Below the pieces are notes generated by a model. The model had not been told where the DNA came from. It ran no database searches and was given only the letters and a program-made list of their open reading frames with translations. From assembly GCA_964483175.1 (NCBI GenBank), contig CAZAAT010000045.1, positions 1 through 19,147 of the forward strand: 19,147 bases of DNA. The letters are read 5' to 3'. The translations under genes and the position numbers were made by a program. The DNA is from JAAYHC01 sp964483175 (lineage in GTDB: Bacteria > Bacillota > UBA5301). Of the stretch, positions 1 to 7,605 are shown piece after piece (position 1 is the stretch's first letter; each line of letters begins with the position of its first letter).

Positions 1-837
1 CACCCAGGTCAGACCGGTTTGCTCTAGTCCACCATGGAGATAAAGCGTTGCCGAAACAGCTCCATCGCGCAGATCGAATTGCTCCTGATATTGATCGGTG
101 ATCTCGATGAAGTTGGTTAAATCCACATTATCAACGGCGATCGCAGCCTGCCAACTTCCAGCAGGTAAATACCGGGCCTGTAGTTGGAGGCGGGAAAAAA
201 TCGCTTGCGGTACAGCCAAATCCCCTCTAAGACCAATCTGCCCATCGGCACCTGTTCTAACCTCAAGATTAACTGTGGAAAGTACGAGTTGCCCCGTTGA
301 AAGTTCAATACCGGCAGCATCAATAAGCTCTGTTAACTGCTGGCTCAACTCGGGGCGGAAGTTTTTTATGCTGAGGCTCCCGTCGGTAATCCGGATCAGT
401 AGCGAAGGCAAATCAAGTGTAAACCGATCCTTGCCGGTTCCGCCGATAACATCAGCTACTGTCAGATCGAGGTTGCCTTCTGGACGGATTACGTGAATTT
501 CGGTCAGTGCTTCGATCGGATTGGTCAAATTTCGCAAGAGTTTCAGCCAGGAAAAGAAGACCCTAATCTCCGGAACAGCTAGCTTTCCTTGGCCATCAGG
601 CAACTCGAGGCTGACCTCGCCAAGCCGGATCGAACTACCTAGTCCGGCCCGGATGCTGCCGATTTCCACACTTAAGCCAACCTGCTCCAGCCCTTTATCG
701 ATGGCCACCTTGAGAATGGCTGGGAAGCTATCCCAAGTAAACAGAAGATAGGTTGAAGCAGCCAAAACGGCAAGCATTGCCGCAATGACAATCAACACTA
801 CCTTTATCGGTTTAGAAATGGTTGGGCGGGCTAACAA
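1..837 (-). CDS. AsmA/TamB-like envelope protein, N-terminal part (runs off the left edge)
   Basis: The reading frame is open from a TTG codon at 837 to the window edge, giving 279 residues with no stop. TTG is chosen because AGGAGG sits at 844-849, six bases upstream. An in-frame ATG at 879 has no good ribosome site but would add only 14 basic residues. The protein has a short basic N-terminus, one membrane helix at about residues 11-33, then a segment reading AILKVAIDKGLEQVGL and VEIGSIRAGLGSSIRLGEV. This looks like the start of AsmA/TamB/DUF490-type proteins, whose long beta-rich groove is anchored in the inner membrane and is implicated in lipid transport or protein assembly at the outer membrane. 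The rest is alternating beta-like sequence without cysteines. It lies after an S55 peptidase gene, with a 145-base gap. The family assignment rests on N-terminal architecture only; another exported beta-rich protein is possible. Confidence 0.62.
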   Translation of the reverse strand, partial: MLARPTISKPIKVVLIVIAAMLAVLAASTYLLFTWDSFPAILKVAIDKGLEQVGLSVEIGSIRAGLGSSIRLGEVSLELPDGQGKLAVPEIRVFFSWLKLLRNLTNPIEALTEIHVIRPEGNLDLTVADVIGGTGKDRFTLDLPSLLIRITDGSLSIKNFRPELSQQLTELIDAAGIELSTGQLVLSTVNLEVRTGADGQIGLRGDLAVPQAIFSRLQLQARYLPAGSWQAAIAVDNVDLTNFIEITDQYQEQFDLRDGAVSATLYLHGGLEQTGLTWV

Positions 838-843
838 AGTAAT

Positions 844-849
844 CCTCCT
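844..849 (-). promoter_or_regulatory. Ribosome binding site that decides a TTG start
   Basis: AGGAGG on the minus strand is followed by six bases and then TTG at 837-835. It is the only strong Shine-Dalgarno sequence near the beginning of the left-edge gene, so it favours TTG over the ATG at 879, which would place this site inside the coding region. Confidence 0.6.
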
Positions 850-931
850 GCGAGTCAGAGACCTTAATGTGCTGAACATACATTTTCTACACCAAGGTAT
901 TCGTTACCTCCGACTTAGGAGAGAAGGGAGC

Positions 932-976
932 GGGCCAATTCATAGCATCCTTGACAACCTTGGCCCATACTGTCAA
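932..976 (-). promoter_or_regulatory. Interleaved inverted repeats, possible H-type RNA pseudoknot
   Basis: The 145-base gap between the S55 peptidase gene and the AsmA/TamB-like gene holds two perfect, interleaved inverted repeats. On the minus strand TTGACA (976-971) can pair with TGTCAA (956-951), and GGGCCAA (966-960) can pair with TTGGCCC (938-932). The order a-b-a'-b' with joining segments of 4, 3 and 12 bases is the layout of an H-type pseudoknot. Further on, AGGTA and TACCT can form a small hairpin near 896-910. No T-run follows, so it is not a rho-independent terminator. Function is unknown; a pair of short repeats like this can arise by chance, and a DNA operator is also possible. 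Confidence 0.3.
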
Positions 977-982
977 ATACTT

Positions 983-2908
983 CTAATAACCGTCTGAATA
1001 TCTGATACTAATACCGGACCAGTCAGTAACCTCCTCACCCGGCTCTAATTCCGAGTAAGCATTAATCTGCATGGAAACAGTTGTCGTACCGTCAACCACA
1101 TATTCCGTATCTAGGGAGGCCGAGATTTTCTCACCCCGGACCTCAAATTCATCAATACCGTAGTCGGTCGAGGCAAACTCCTCAGCCTCTGCATCCGTCT
1201 CATCCACAAAACCAGTTGCGTTTGGTTCGTAGCTAAGTGGTGGGTAAAACTCGACAATCACTTGATTATTCTTTTCCCGGAGGACAAAATCGCTGATCAA
1301 TAGCTCAAAGCTCTCAGCATTGGTCTTAGTCGTGGACTCAGTTTTTTTGGCTTTGAGATCAGCAGGAACATCGGGTTTGCCCGGTTGTTCAAACTCATCT
1401 GAATGGTCAATCTCGCCATCTTCAGAGGCAAGCCCGTTGTAACTACCATTGCGGACGGTCAGGGTCACCTCGCCGGGTTGGATATTCGCCGGCAGCTCGA
1501 GTTTTACCACCCGGGTAATCGGGTTCTGCCGCCAGGGGCGGATGGTTACCTCCACTTCCACAGTATCCCCGGGATAAACCTGTTCAGTTAATAATCTGGC
1601 TTTTTCGATTTTTGCTGTCCGGCGCTGCTCCTCCACCATTATCGAGGCAGAAACTTCCGAGATATCTACTTCTTCAAACTCGTTATGGAAGACCAAATCT
1701 AACGCCTCATATAGCTCTCCGAGAGCTACCGCCGCAATGTCGACGCTACTAAAGAAAAGATTGCGCCGGGTAAAACCACCGGCTGGCAAGTCATCGCCGG
1801 AAATAGATAGCTCCAGCATGGCTGTACCTGGACCGATCCGATCCAAGGTGTTATCAATCGCCTGGAGAGCTGCCGAATCAATCAGGGTAACGCTCAGAGC
1901 CGGATCCTCAATAACGGAGAAGGAATAATCGCGGTGGCGTTGCAAGTCAAGATCCCTAACTCTCACCCTAACCGGAATAGTCTTCGGACTCATTCCAATC
2001 TGGCCGGCTATCCCTGCCTGTCGATCTTGCCTGATCATACCGAAGTTCGCACCAGGCACCCCAATCTTAAATGGAGTTTCAATGCTCTGAACGGTCGTCA
2101 AGATCTGAGCATGGCTGGCAATAAAGTTACTATTACCCCGGTTGGTAAAGGGGTGACCAAAGGCGACAAACCTGCCTTTCGGATCGATATAAGTCAGGGT
2201 TCCCAGGGCAGCAGCCCGAATATCGCCGGTAATCAGATCTACCGCAATCGGGGAGCCTGGTTCAAGCGCGGCCTGAAAATTATCGTCACTACTTGCCCCG
2301 CTACTTCTCACAATAATATTTCGATCGGCCAAAAGCCGTTGCAGTCTATCTATCCCCCGTGGCCCCAGCCCACTAACTACCAGCGGAGTAGAGACCGGAA
2401 TCAATTCAAGGGTGGTAGAGTCGACCGTTGGTCCAAGCGCAACCGAGTCGTAAACTTTGCCGTTAATAACTACGGGGTCATGCAAGGTCAATACGTCCCC
2501 AGGCACCAGTTCTAAAACCGATAACATCGCCCCGATCGGGGTAACCAAGCCAATAAAGTGATCAGCAAATCCATAGCCATACGATAAGGCCCCGAGTAAT
2601 TTACCGTCGAGGTAGACCGGACTGCCGCTCATCCCTTGGGCGATCCCGCCACTAGCCTCCATCAGTTCGCCACCAACTCGCACCAAGATCAATTGATGGG
2701 CGAGACCTTGATTCTCTAAAACGCCCAAAATCTCGACATCGAAGGTTTCAATGGTATTCCCTTTGATGACCGTCCGTCCATAACCGGTCATTCCGGGACG
2801 GACTTCGCTCAGAGGAAAAAAGTCGTCGGCCAAAGCTATGGCTGAAGCTCCTATGAGCAATAAAAACATGATAATCAGCACAAGCTTGGATTTTCTACTA
2901 TAACTCAT
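983..2908 (-). CDS. Exported SpoIVB-type (S55) peptidase-domain protein
   Basis: A 641-residue protein with a signal peptide (residues 1-27, likely cut after ALA before DD). The segment DFFPLSEVRPGMTGYGRTV, then GGIAQGMSGSPVYLDGKL (about 88-104) and ITPIGAML-like sequence, match the S55 family. Ser94 in GMSGSP is the likely nucleophile by analogy with Ser378 of SpoIVB. A second family block, AALGTLTYIDPKGRFVAFGHPF (about 233-254), carries His252, the probable catalytic base. There is no PDZ domain where SpoIVB has one, and the Ser block comes before the His block, the reverse of SpoIVB. The C-terminal third is acidic, probably beta-rich, with linkers rich in Asp and Glu. The ATG overlaps the stop of the upstream AMIN/glycosidase gene by one base (TAATG), behind a good AAGGGGAG site, so the two are cotranslated. 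It is probably an envelope protease or scaffold and not the sporulation SpoIVB itself. Substrate unknown. Confidence 0.8.
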   Translation of the reverse strand: MSYSRKSKLVLIIMFLLLIGASAIALADDFFPLSEVRPGMTGYGRTVIKGNTIETFDVEILGVLENQGLAHQLILVRVGGELMEASGGIAQGMSGSPVYLDGKLLGALSYGYGFADHFIGLVTPIGAMLSVLELVPGDVLTLHDPVVINGKVYDSVALGPTVDSTTLELIPVSTPLVVSGLGPRGIDRLQRLLADRNIIVRSSGASSDDNFQAALEPGSPIAVDLITGDIRAAALGTLTYIDPKGRFVAFGHPFTNRGNSNFIASHAQILTTVQSIETPFKIGVPGANFGMIRQDRQAGIAGQIGMSPKTIPVRVRVRDLDLQRHRDYSFSVIEDPALSVTLIDSAALQAIDNTLDRIGPGTAMLELSISGDDLPAGGFTRRNLFFSSVDIAAVALGELYEALDLVFHNEFEEVDISEVSASIMVEEQRRTAKIEKARLLTEQVYPGDTVEVEVTIRPWRQNPITRVVKLELPANIQPGEVTLTVRNGSYNGLASEDGEIDHSDEFEQPGKPDVPADLKAKKTESTTKTNAESFELLISDFVLREKNNQVIVEFYPPLSYEPNATGFVDETDAEAEEFASTDYGIDEFEVRGEKISASLDTEYVVDGTTTVSMQINAYSELEPGEEVTDWSGISIRYSDGY

Positions 2909-4320
2909 TAGAAACTCCCCTTATCGAGATTTACCTTAAAGACGATTCCACTGGCTACCTGACGCTCTTTCCCATCTGAGGGCATATTTAGGGGGCGATT
3001 GCGAATCACCATGGTGGCTGAGCCTCCCCCGTCAAGGTTGAGGGCCCGTTCGCAGTCGAAACTAACCATTAATTCAGCCAGTTCTACCAGGGTCATCCCC
3101 ATACTGATTCCCTGTAATCGACCGTTAACGGTTACCGCAATTAGCTCACCATCCCTGGTAACTCCGAAAGCCGTCCGTGGTGCTCTCCCATTGACGACAT
3201 CACTTTGGAAACGTTCAAGAGCGGCGGTGATGTTGACCTGACCATCAGAGACTAACAGTGGCCCAGCTCCTAACGCAAACCGAATGTCTAACTCCCGCCA
3301 ATCAGGATCCGTAGTCAGTTGGATTGAGCAAGGAGTCCCCACGTCAATCTGGGAAAACAGTTCTTTAAAAACGCCATGACCGGAGAGAACAAAGCCATTC
3401 TCAGGAATCAGCGAATCTCCTTCGTTGATGGCTGTTACAACTCCGTCAATAATTACTAATTCACGCCCGAAACTATTCGTCCGAGTACTCTCACCCCGAT
3501 CGGAAGTATACAAAATCAATTCATTGGTGTAACGTTGCCGATTCAGACCGGAGATCGGCAACTCGCAGGAGCCCAAAGTCACCGAGCCGCTAAAACTAAA
3601 CGGAGTAATGATGACCTCTCCACTACCGGTTATCGCCAGTGCGGTTCGATCCAAAATCGGTTCGGTTATCAATCGGCCATCCTGGATAAATAGACCCAAC
3701 GGGGTGCCGTCAACCCCGAAAAATGAGCCATTAATGGCTGCCAGAGCACCAGCCTCAGCGGCAATTGCACTCAACGGAGCCCGACCAAGGGTGCGATTAT
3801 TAGCGAGGCGCGTCTCCACCTGTACCTGACTCACCGCCGGATTTATGCGCAACACATTGATCTCTAACGGGCCTGCTGGCGTGCCCCGAGTCAGCTGAGT
3901 ATAATAGATGCCTGGGACGACCCTGGCCGTCGATGATTCTTCAAATACAACGGGAATCAACAAACGCAGAGTGGTAGCGGACTCTTGTACTAGCTGTGCA
4001 CGTGGAACTGCAAAATTCAAGTCGATCGCCAGCTTAACGCCTGTGGAATCTTTGGTCAGCCGAATACCCTTGACCGCCGGATGATCTAACTGCGGCGCTT
4101 TAGCGCCCGGCTGAATCGACAGGCCCGGCAGCTCGAGAATTACTTTACTGGGGTTAATGTACTGGGTGAGTTTAGGGGTCACCTCTCCCGATACAACCAA
4201 GCTAAACTCCAGGTTATCGCCGGAATTGACAAGCTCTACAGCGCTTAACTGTGGGAGTCCGTTCGCCATCGCCACAGCAGGGGATGTAATTAACAGAAAT
4301 ATCAGCAAGCGTAAAAGCAT
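2908..4320 (-). CDS. Exported AMIN plus phosphodiester-glycosidase (NAGPA) domain protein
   Basis: A 470-residue protein. The start is the ATG at 4320, which is followed by a clear signal peptide (LLRLLIFLLITSPAVAMA, cut before NG) and preceded by AGGTGAT, complementary to the 16S rRNA end. A TTG at 4374 would add a charged, non-signal extension with no ribosome site. Residues about 27-122 resemble an AMIN domain (VELVNSGDNLEFSLVVSG, then INPSKVILELPG), a fold that binds peptidoglycan or targets proteins to the periplasm. Residues about 136-465 match the NAGPA family: AAINGSFFGVDGTPLG near 194-209 and NLDGGGSATMVI at 428-439 are hallmark segments. The family is related to the human uncovering enzyme that cleaves GlcNAc-phosphodiesters, and bacterial members act on exopolysaccharide or wall glycans. 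The gene lies just after the flagellar terminator and is coupled to the S55 peptidase gene. Its substrate cannot be read from the sequence. Confidence 0.85.
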   Translation of the reverse strand: MLLRLLIFLLITSPAVAMANGLPQLSAVELVNSGDNLEFSLVVSGEVTPKLTQYINPSKVILELPGLSIQPGAKAPQLDHPAVKGIRLTKDSTGVKLAIDLNFAVPRAQLVQESATTLRLLIPVVFEESSTARVVPGIYYTQLTRGTPAGPLEINVLRINPAVSQVQVETRLANNRTLGRAPLSAIAAEAGALAAINGSFFGVDGTPLGLFIQDGRLITEPILDRTALAITGSGEVIITPFSFSGSVTLGSCELPISGLNRQRYTNELILYTSDRGESTRTNSFGRELVIIDGVVTAINEGDSLIPENGFVLSGHGVFKELFSQIDVGTPCSIQLTTDPDWRELDIRFALGAGPLLVSDGQVNITAALERFQSDVVNGRAPRTAFGVTRDGELIAVTVNGRLQGISMGMTLVELAELMVSFDCERALNLDGGGSATMVIRNRPLNMPSDGKERQVASGIVFKVNLDKGSF

Positions 4321-4383
4321 ATCACCTATTTCGCAAGCCCTGACTTCTTCTCCTGCCTTAACCTCTCTTAGCAATTACTGGTC

Positions 4384-4409
4384 AAAAAAGGGCAGCCGTT
4401 TGGCTGCCC
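4384..4409 (-). terminator. Rho-independent terminator of the flagellar operon
   Basis: On the minus strand GGGCAGCC, a four-base AAAC loop and GGCTGCCC form a perfect eight-pair stem, followed directly by TTTTTT. It lies 22 bases after the flgJ stop codon and ends the flgF-to-flgJ unit, so the AMIN/glycosidase gene must have its own promoter or rely on readthrough. Confidence 0.93.
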
Positions 4410-4431
4410 ATTACGCCTATTAATCCGGTTA

Positions 4432-4845
4432 CTATTTTTTGTCCCCGCCATCAACGGCGGCCTGTTTAAGCTGCAAGTACAAGAGTTCGGCCAATCCCGT
4501 AGCACCACCAGCAGCGGCTTCAGCGGCGATATTCTCGTCCAAGAGTGAAGTAAAGAACTCTTCTGCTCGTCCGCCATCAAGGATGCCGCCTTTGGGTAGG
4601 GTCTGCCGCATCTGGCTCAGCATCATATTCAAGAAAAGTGCTTCGAGCTGACGACAGGCATCGAGTAATGCCGTATCGTCTCCTAGCTGAGCTTGGCCAT
4701 CCGGAGTGCTGCGGGCGACCCGCTCCGCCTCGAGCAAGACTTTGGCAAAAGGAGCGACCTCACCGCCCGACTGAGCAGCAGATAACGCGCCTAGTTCGGC
4801 TAATAATTTCGGTGTAATCGACTTTAGGCTAAAATCCATCTTCAT
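4432..4845 (-). CDS. flgJ: FlgJ-type rod-binding protein without muramidase domain
   Basis: A 137-residue protein matching the rod-binding domain of FlgJ: the core CRQLEALFLNMMLSQMRQTL (about 62-81), then GGILDGGRAEEFFTSLLDE and ATGLAELLYLQL. The domain caps or scaffolds assembly of the flagellar rod in the periplasm. In enteric bacteria FlgJ also has a C-terminal glucosaminidase that opens peptidoglycan for the rod. Here the protein stops right after the rod-binding domain, as in many other bacteria, so another hydrolase must make the hole. It has no signal peptide, consistent with export by the flagellar secretion system. The gene follows flgI with a six-base gap and is last in the operon. 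ATG at 4845 is used; an ATG two codons later (4839) is spaced equally well from the AGGACGG site. Confidence 0.9.
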   Translation of the reverse strand: MKMDFSLKSITPKLLAELGALSAAQSGGEVAPFAKVLLEAERVARSTPDGQAQLGDDTALLDACRQLEALFLNMMLSQMRQTLPKGGILDGGRAEEFFTSLLDENIAAEAAAGGATGLAELLYLQLKQAAVDGGDKK

Positions 4846-4851
4846 CCCGTC

Positions 4852-5979
4852 CTAGATGATTACAAGCTCTCCATGAAGCGCCCCAGCAGCCTTTACCGCC
4901 TGTAAAATGGCGATGATATCTCGTGGTGTAGCTCCGATCGCATTGAGGACCTTGACGACATCATTCACATTACTGCCTGCCGGTAATACCATTAATTGGG
5001 CTTCCTCTTCGCTAGCTTGAATCTCGGTCTCCGGTATTACCTGGGTAGTTCCCCGCGAATCCGGCCACGGCTGTGAAACCTCAAAGGATCTACCGATCGA
5101 GACGCTCAATGAGCCATGGGCTACCGCCACCGTGGAAATCCGGACATTTTGCCCCATCACGATGGTGCCGGTACGTTCATTAATTACCACTTTCGCCATG
5201 GTATCGGGTGTAACCTCCACACCCTCCAATTTGGCGATAAAAGATATCGGATCATGCATATAGGTTTCTGGTATCATCAACTCAACAGTGCTCTTATCAA
5301 CAGCCCGCGCTATTTCAGCCTCAAAATGCGCATTTATACTATCCACGAGCCTGGAGGCCGTGGTGAAATCGGGGTTCTTCAGGACTAAATCAAGGTAATT
5401 TCCGCTGGTTAAGGCTGAGAAGATCTCCGCTTCAATTGTAGCCCCGTTAGGTACCCGGCCGACTGTGGTATGGTTCTTCTGCACCCTTGACCCGCCACCA
5501 CTGACATTAAAGCCGCCGATCGAGACGGGCCCCTGCGCCACGGCATAAACTTGTCCATCGGCTCCGCGCAACGGAGTCATCAGCAAGACCCCGCCCTCGA
5601 GACTTTTGGCATCCCCGAAAGAAGAAACGGTCACATCGATCGTATCTCCTTCCCGGGCAAACGGTGGTAGTTCTGCGGTTACCATCACCGCTGCCACATT
5701 TCGGGTGCGCAGATCGCTGGGGGATAACGACAGACCGAACCGTTGCAACATATTCGCGATCATTTGTACATTGGCTTGCGATCCGGAGCCATCTCCTGTT
5801 CCGGCTAGCCCTACAACTAGACCCAGTCCGGTCAGCTGATTAATCCGATCCCCTTGAAAATGGGCAATGTCCTTAACCCGTACCGTTACACCCTCAGCCT
5901 GAGTGATCACGCTCATACCGATCACACTAAGCACTGCAACGATGATTATTGTTGAGAAAAACCTGAAACGGCTGTGCAT
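4852..5979 (-). CDS. flgI: Flagellar P-ring protein FlgI
   Basis: A 375-residue protein of the usual FlgI length. It begins with a signal peptide (MHSRFRFFSTIIIVAVLS, likely cut after TQA before EG), followed by the family signature VRVKDIAHFQGDRINQLTGLGLVVGLAGTGDG at about 34-65, and ends in the conserved VKVLNAIGATPRDIIAILQAVKAAGALHGELVII. FlgI polymerises in the periplasm around the distal rod as the P ring, a bushing anchored in peptidoglycan, helped by the chaperone FlgA encoded two genes upstream. The start ATG has a good AAGGGGGTG site. Its stop is six bases from flgJ and its start follows flgH by 12 bases. Monoderm Bacillota lack this protein, so it is one of the best clues to an outer membrane here. 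Confidence 0.97.
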   Translation of the reverse strand: MHSRFRFFSTIIIVAVLSVIGMSVITQAEGVTVRVKDIAHFQGDRINQLTGLGLVVGLAGTGDGSGSQANVQMIANMLQRFGLSLSPSDLRTRNVAAVMVTAELPPFAREGDTIDVTVSSFGDAKSLEGGVLLMTPLRGADGQVYAVAQGPVSIGGFNVSGGGSRVQKNHTTVGRVPNGATIEAEIFSALTSGNYLDLVLKNPDFTTASRLVDSINAHFEAEIARAVDKSTVELMIPETYMHDPISFIAKLEGVEVTPDTMAKVVINERTGTIVMGQNVRISTVAVAHGSLSVSIGRSFEVSQPWPDSRGTTQVIPETEIQASEEEAQLMVLPAGSNVNDVVKVLNAIGATPRDIIAILQAVKAAGALHGELVII

Positions 5980-5991
5980 TATGGCACCCCC

Positions 5992-6588
5992 TTAGATTAA
6001 CCAGTGGAAAAGTCGGGACAAAATACCCGGTGTTTGACGGTCCCCGATCGGGCCATCACCAAGATAGACGATATTGGCATCGGCCACAAAGGTAGAGAGG
6101 ACCGTGTTATCGGCCATAATATCCTGCGGGCGGACAACTCCGCTGAGCTTGATCTCTTGTTTTTCACCGTTGATCAAAATCTCTTGGTTGCCTTCGAGCA
6201 ATAGGTTTCCGTTGTTCAAAACTTCAACCACTCTTACGGTAACTTTAGCATTCAACGATCCACCACGACTGGTCTTTCCGCTCGCTGAAAGCTTGTCCCC
6301 GCCCGAACCCGTTATCTCCGGAAGCACATTTCGCAGGATACCCAGGCCAGGTCCGATCCCGACCGAACCGGCCTTTTCAGTTGATGTTGTAGCATTTTGC
6401 GTCGCCTGGGCCTGTTCGACGATGATAATCGTGACCAAATCTCCTGGTCCTACCGCCTTGTGATCTGTAAAGAGCGAGCCACCACTTGAATTCCACAGTG
6501 ACCTCGCTTGGCTTAGCGGTGCACAGGCTAGGCAGATCAGCAGACTTGCCCCCAAAACCAACCAGAATTTGTTGTTTAAGCTACGCAT
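5992..6588 (-). CDS. flgH: Flagellar L-ring protein FlgH
   Basis: A 198-residue protein from the ATG at 6588, which has GGGAGG eight bases upstream; in-frame codons further up lie inside flgA and have no ribosome site. After a hydrophobic N-terminus the mature part shows FlgH features: SLWNSSGGSLFTDHKAVGPGDLVTIII (about 30-56), NAKVTVRVVEVLNNGNLLLEG, GVVRPQDI, and the C-terminal VYLGDGPIGDRQTPGILSRLFHWL. FlgH forms the L ring in the outer membrane and is normally a lipoprotein. Here the cysteines Cys19 and Cys22 sit at the end of the signal (LLICLACAPL), but neither has a textbook lipobox, so it is either lipidated at a nonstandard site or cut after SQA. Encoded between flgA and flgI, in the same operon. 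Confidence 0.95.
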   Translation of the reverse strand: MRSLNNKFWLVLGASLLICLACAPLSQARSLWNSSGGSLFTDHKAVGPGDLVTIIIVEQAQATQNATTSTEKAGSVGIGPGLGILRNVLPEITGSGGDKLSASGKTSRGGSLNAKVTVRVVEVLNNGNLLLEGNQEILINGEKQEIKLSGVVRPQDIMADNTVLSTFVADANIVYLGDGPIGDRQTPGILSRLFHWLI

Positions 6589-6604
6589 AAAATTATCCTC
6601 CCGC

Positions 6605-7576
6605 TTACAATACCGCTTGGACACAACCGGCACCGACTACCTCTGCCCCGATAACACGCCCGGTTGCGACATTCTCCACGCGGATAATCTCGCCGAGGGC
6701 CCCATCCATCAGCGCTTTGCCAACCGTTTCAACGACAACCCCATTGAAGTTGGCGATCAGCCGAACCCGCGAATTGTACAAAACCAACGGTGGAACCTCC
6801 AGATCCTGCCGGTTCAATGGGAGTCCCCTACGAACCAAACGTGTCGTTCGGTAGCCCAGTACCTCTTCGATCGAAGTATATGTATTCGCATTAACCCTGG
6901 TCAGGTCGACCTCTTGGTACTCGAGATCTGCACGGGTAAGCACTGTATTACGCTGCAGATCGCGCACCACTACCGGCACCTTCGTTTTGGCGGTAATCCG
7001 CACCCGTGCTCTGCCGGAGTCTACCACCTTCTCGTCAACCAATAGCTCATAGGTGAAAGAGGCATAGCTGCGGAAGAGAGATTTTCGTAAATTCTCTGGA
7101 TCCTCCGTAATCACTAGCTCTACGTTTCCAGGTTGAATTATTTGCTCATCCGGCCAGCCGACCAGTTCAATCTGAAACTCGCTAACGGGGTAATCTAACT
7201 TTGTTCTCAACTCCCGCTCAAATTGGACTCTAACCGTATCAGCCGTCAAAACCTGGCCCGGACGCTCCAACTCCACCCGTAAAGGTATCTCGGTATCCAA
7301 ATCCTCCGGTTTAATCCCGCTGTTACGCAGCCCTAATTTAATCTGGGCGCCGGTAACCGTTAAGCTAGCGCCCGGCCGTGGGGCCCTACTTACAACTATC
7401 CGGTCCCACTGACTCGGAGCTGTACTTTTGGGAGAGACGAGGTCAGCCAAGGTCACCTGATCGGAAGTAACTATAACCCAGTCAAGAAAGGTAAGTGCGC
7501 TAGCCTGGCCAGCTGGCAATAGTGTAGTTGCCACAAAGATGCATCCGATAATGAAGTTTTTCAGCTTCCAGTGCAT
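6605..7576 (-). CDS. flgA: FlgA, periplasmic chaperone for P-ring assembly
   Basis: A 323-residue exported protein. The start is the ATG at 7576, behind AAGGAGG; the TTG at 7594 overlaps that site and is rejected. A signal peptide covers about residues 1-27 (FIIGCIFVATTLLPAGQASA). The C-terminal part is the SAF-type region of FlgA: KVPVVVRDLQRNTVLTRADL at about 205-224, YRTTRLVRRGLPLNRQDLE, VRLIANFNGVVVETVGKALMDG, and GEIIRVENVATGRVIGAEVV near the end. FlgA binds FlgI subunits and helps them assemble into the P ring. The N-terminal half is less conserved and the protein is longer than the enteric form of about 220 residues, as is usual outside enterics. It lies between flgG and flgH; the gap to flgG is 29 bases. 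Confidence 0.92.
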   Translation of the reverse strand: MHWKLKNFIIGCIFVATTLLPAGQASALTFLDWVIVTSDQVTLADLVSPKSTAPSQWDRIVVSRAPRPGASLTVTGAQIKLGLRNSGIKPEDLDTEIPLRVELERPGQVLTADTVRVQFERELRTKLDYPVSEFQIELVGWPDEQIIQPGNVELVITEDPENLRKSLFRSYASFTYELLVDEKVVDSGRARVRITAKTKVPVVVRDLQRNTVLTRADLEYQEVDLTRVNANTYTSIEEVLGYRTTRLVRRGLPLNRQDLEVPPLVLYNSRVRLIANFNGVVVETVGKALMDGALGEIIRVENVATGRVIGAEVVGAGCVQAVL

Positions 7577-7605
7577 TGTCGCTCCTCCTTTCAAATTAGC
7601 TTACC

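Noticed and set aside
951..976. TTGACA as a -35 promoter element upstream of the AsmA/TamB-like gene
   Set aside because: No -10-like sequence at 16-18 bases on the minus strand; the sequence is better described as half of an inverted repeat.
1934..2515. Plus-strand open frame of 193 codons opposite the S55 peptidase gene
   Set aside because: No family features and fully covered by a protein with clear S55 motifs on the other strand.
4321..4384. Promoter (TTGACC about 17 bases before GTTAAG) for the AMIN/glycosidase gene
   Set aside because: The -35-like part fits, but the -10 is poor; a promoter must lie here or upstream, yet none can be assigned.
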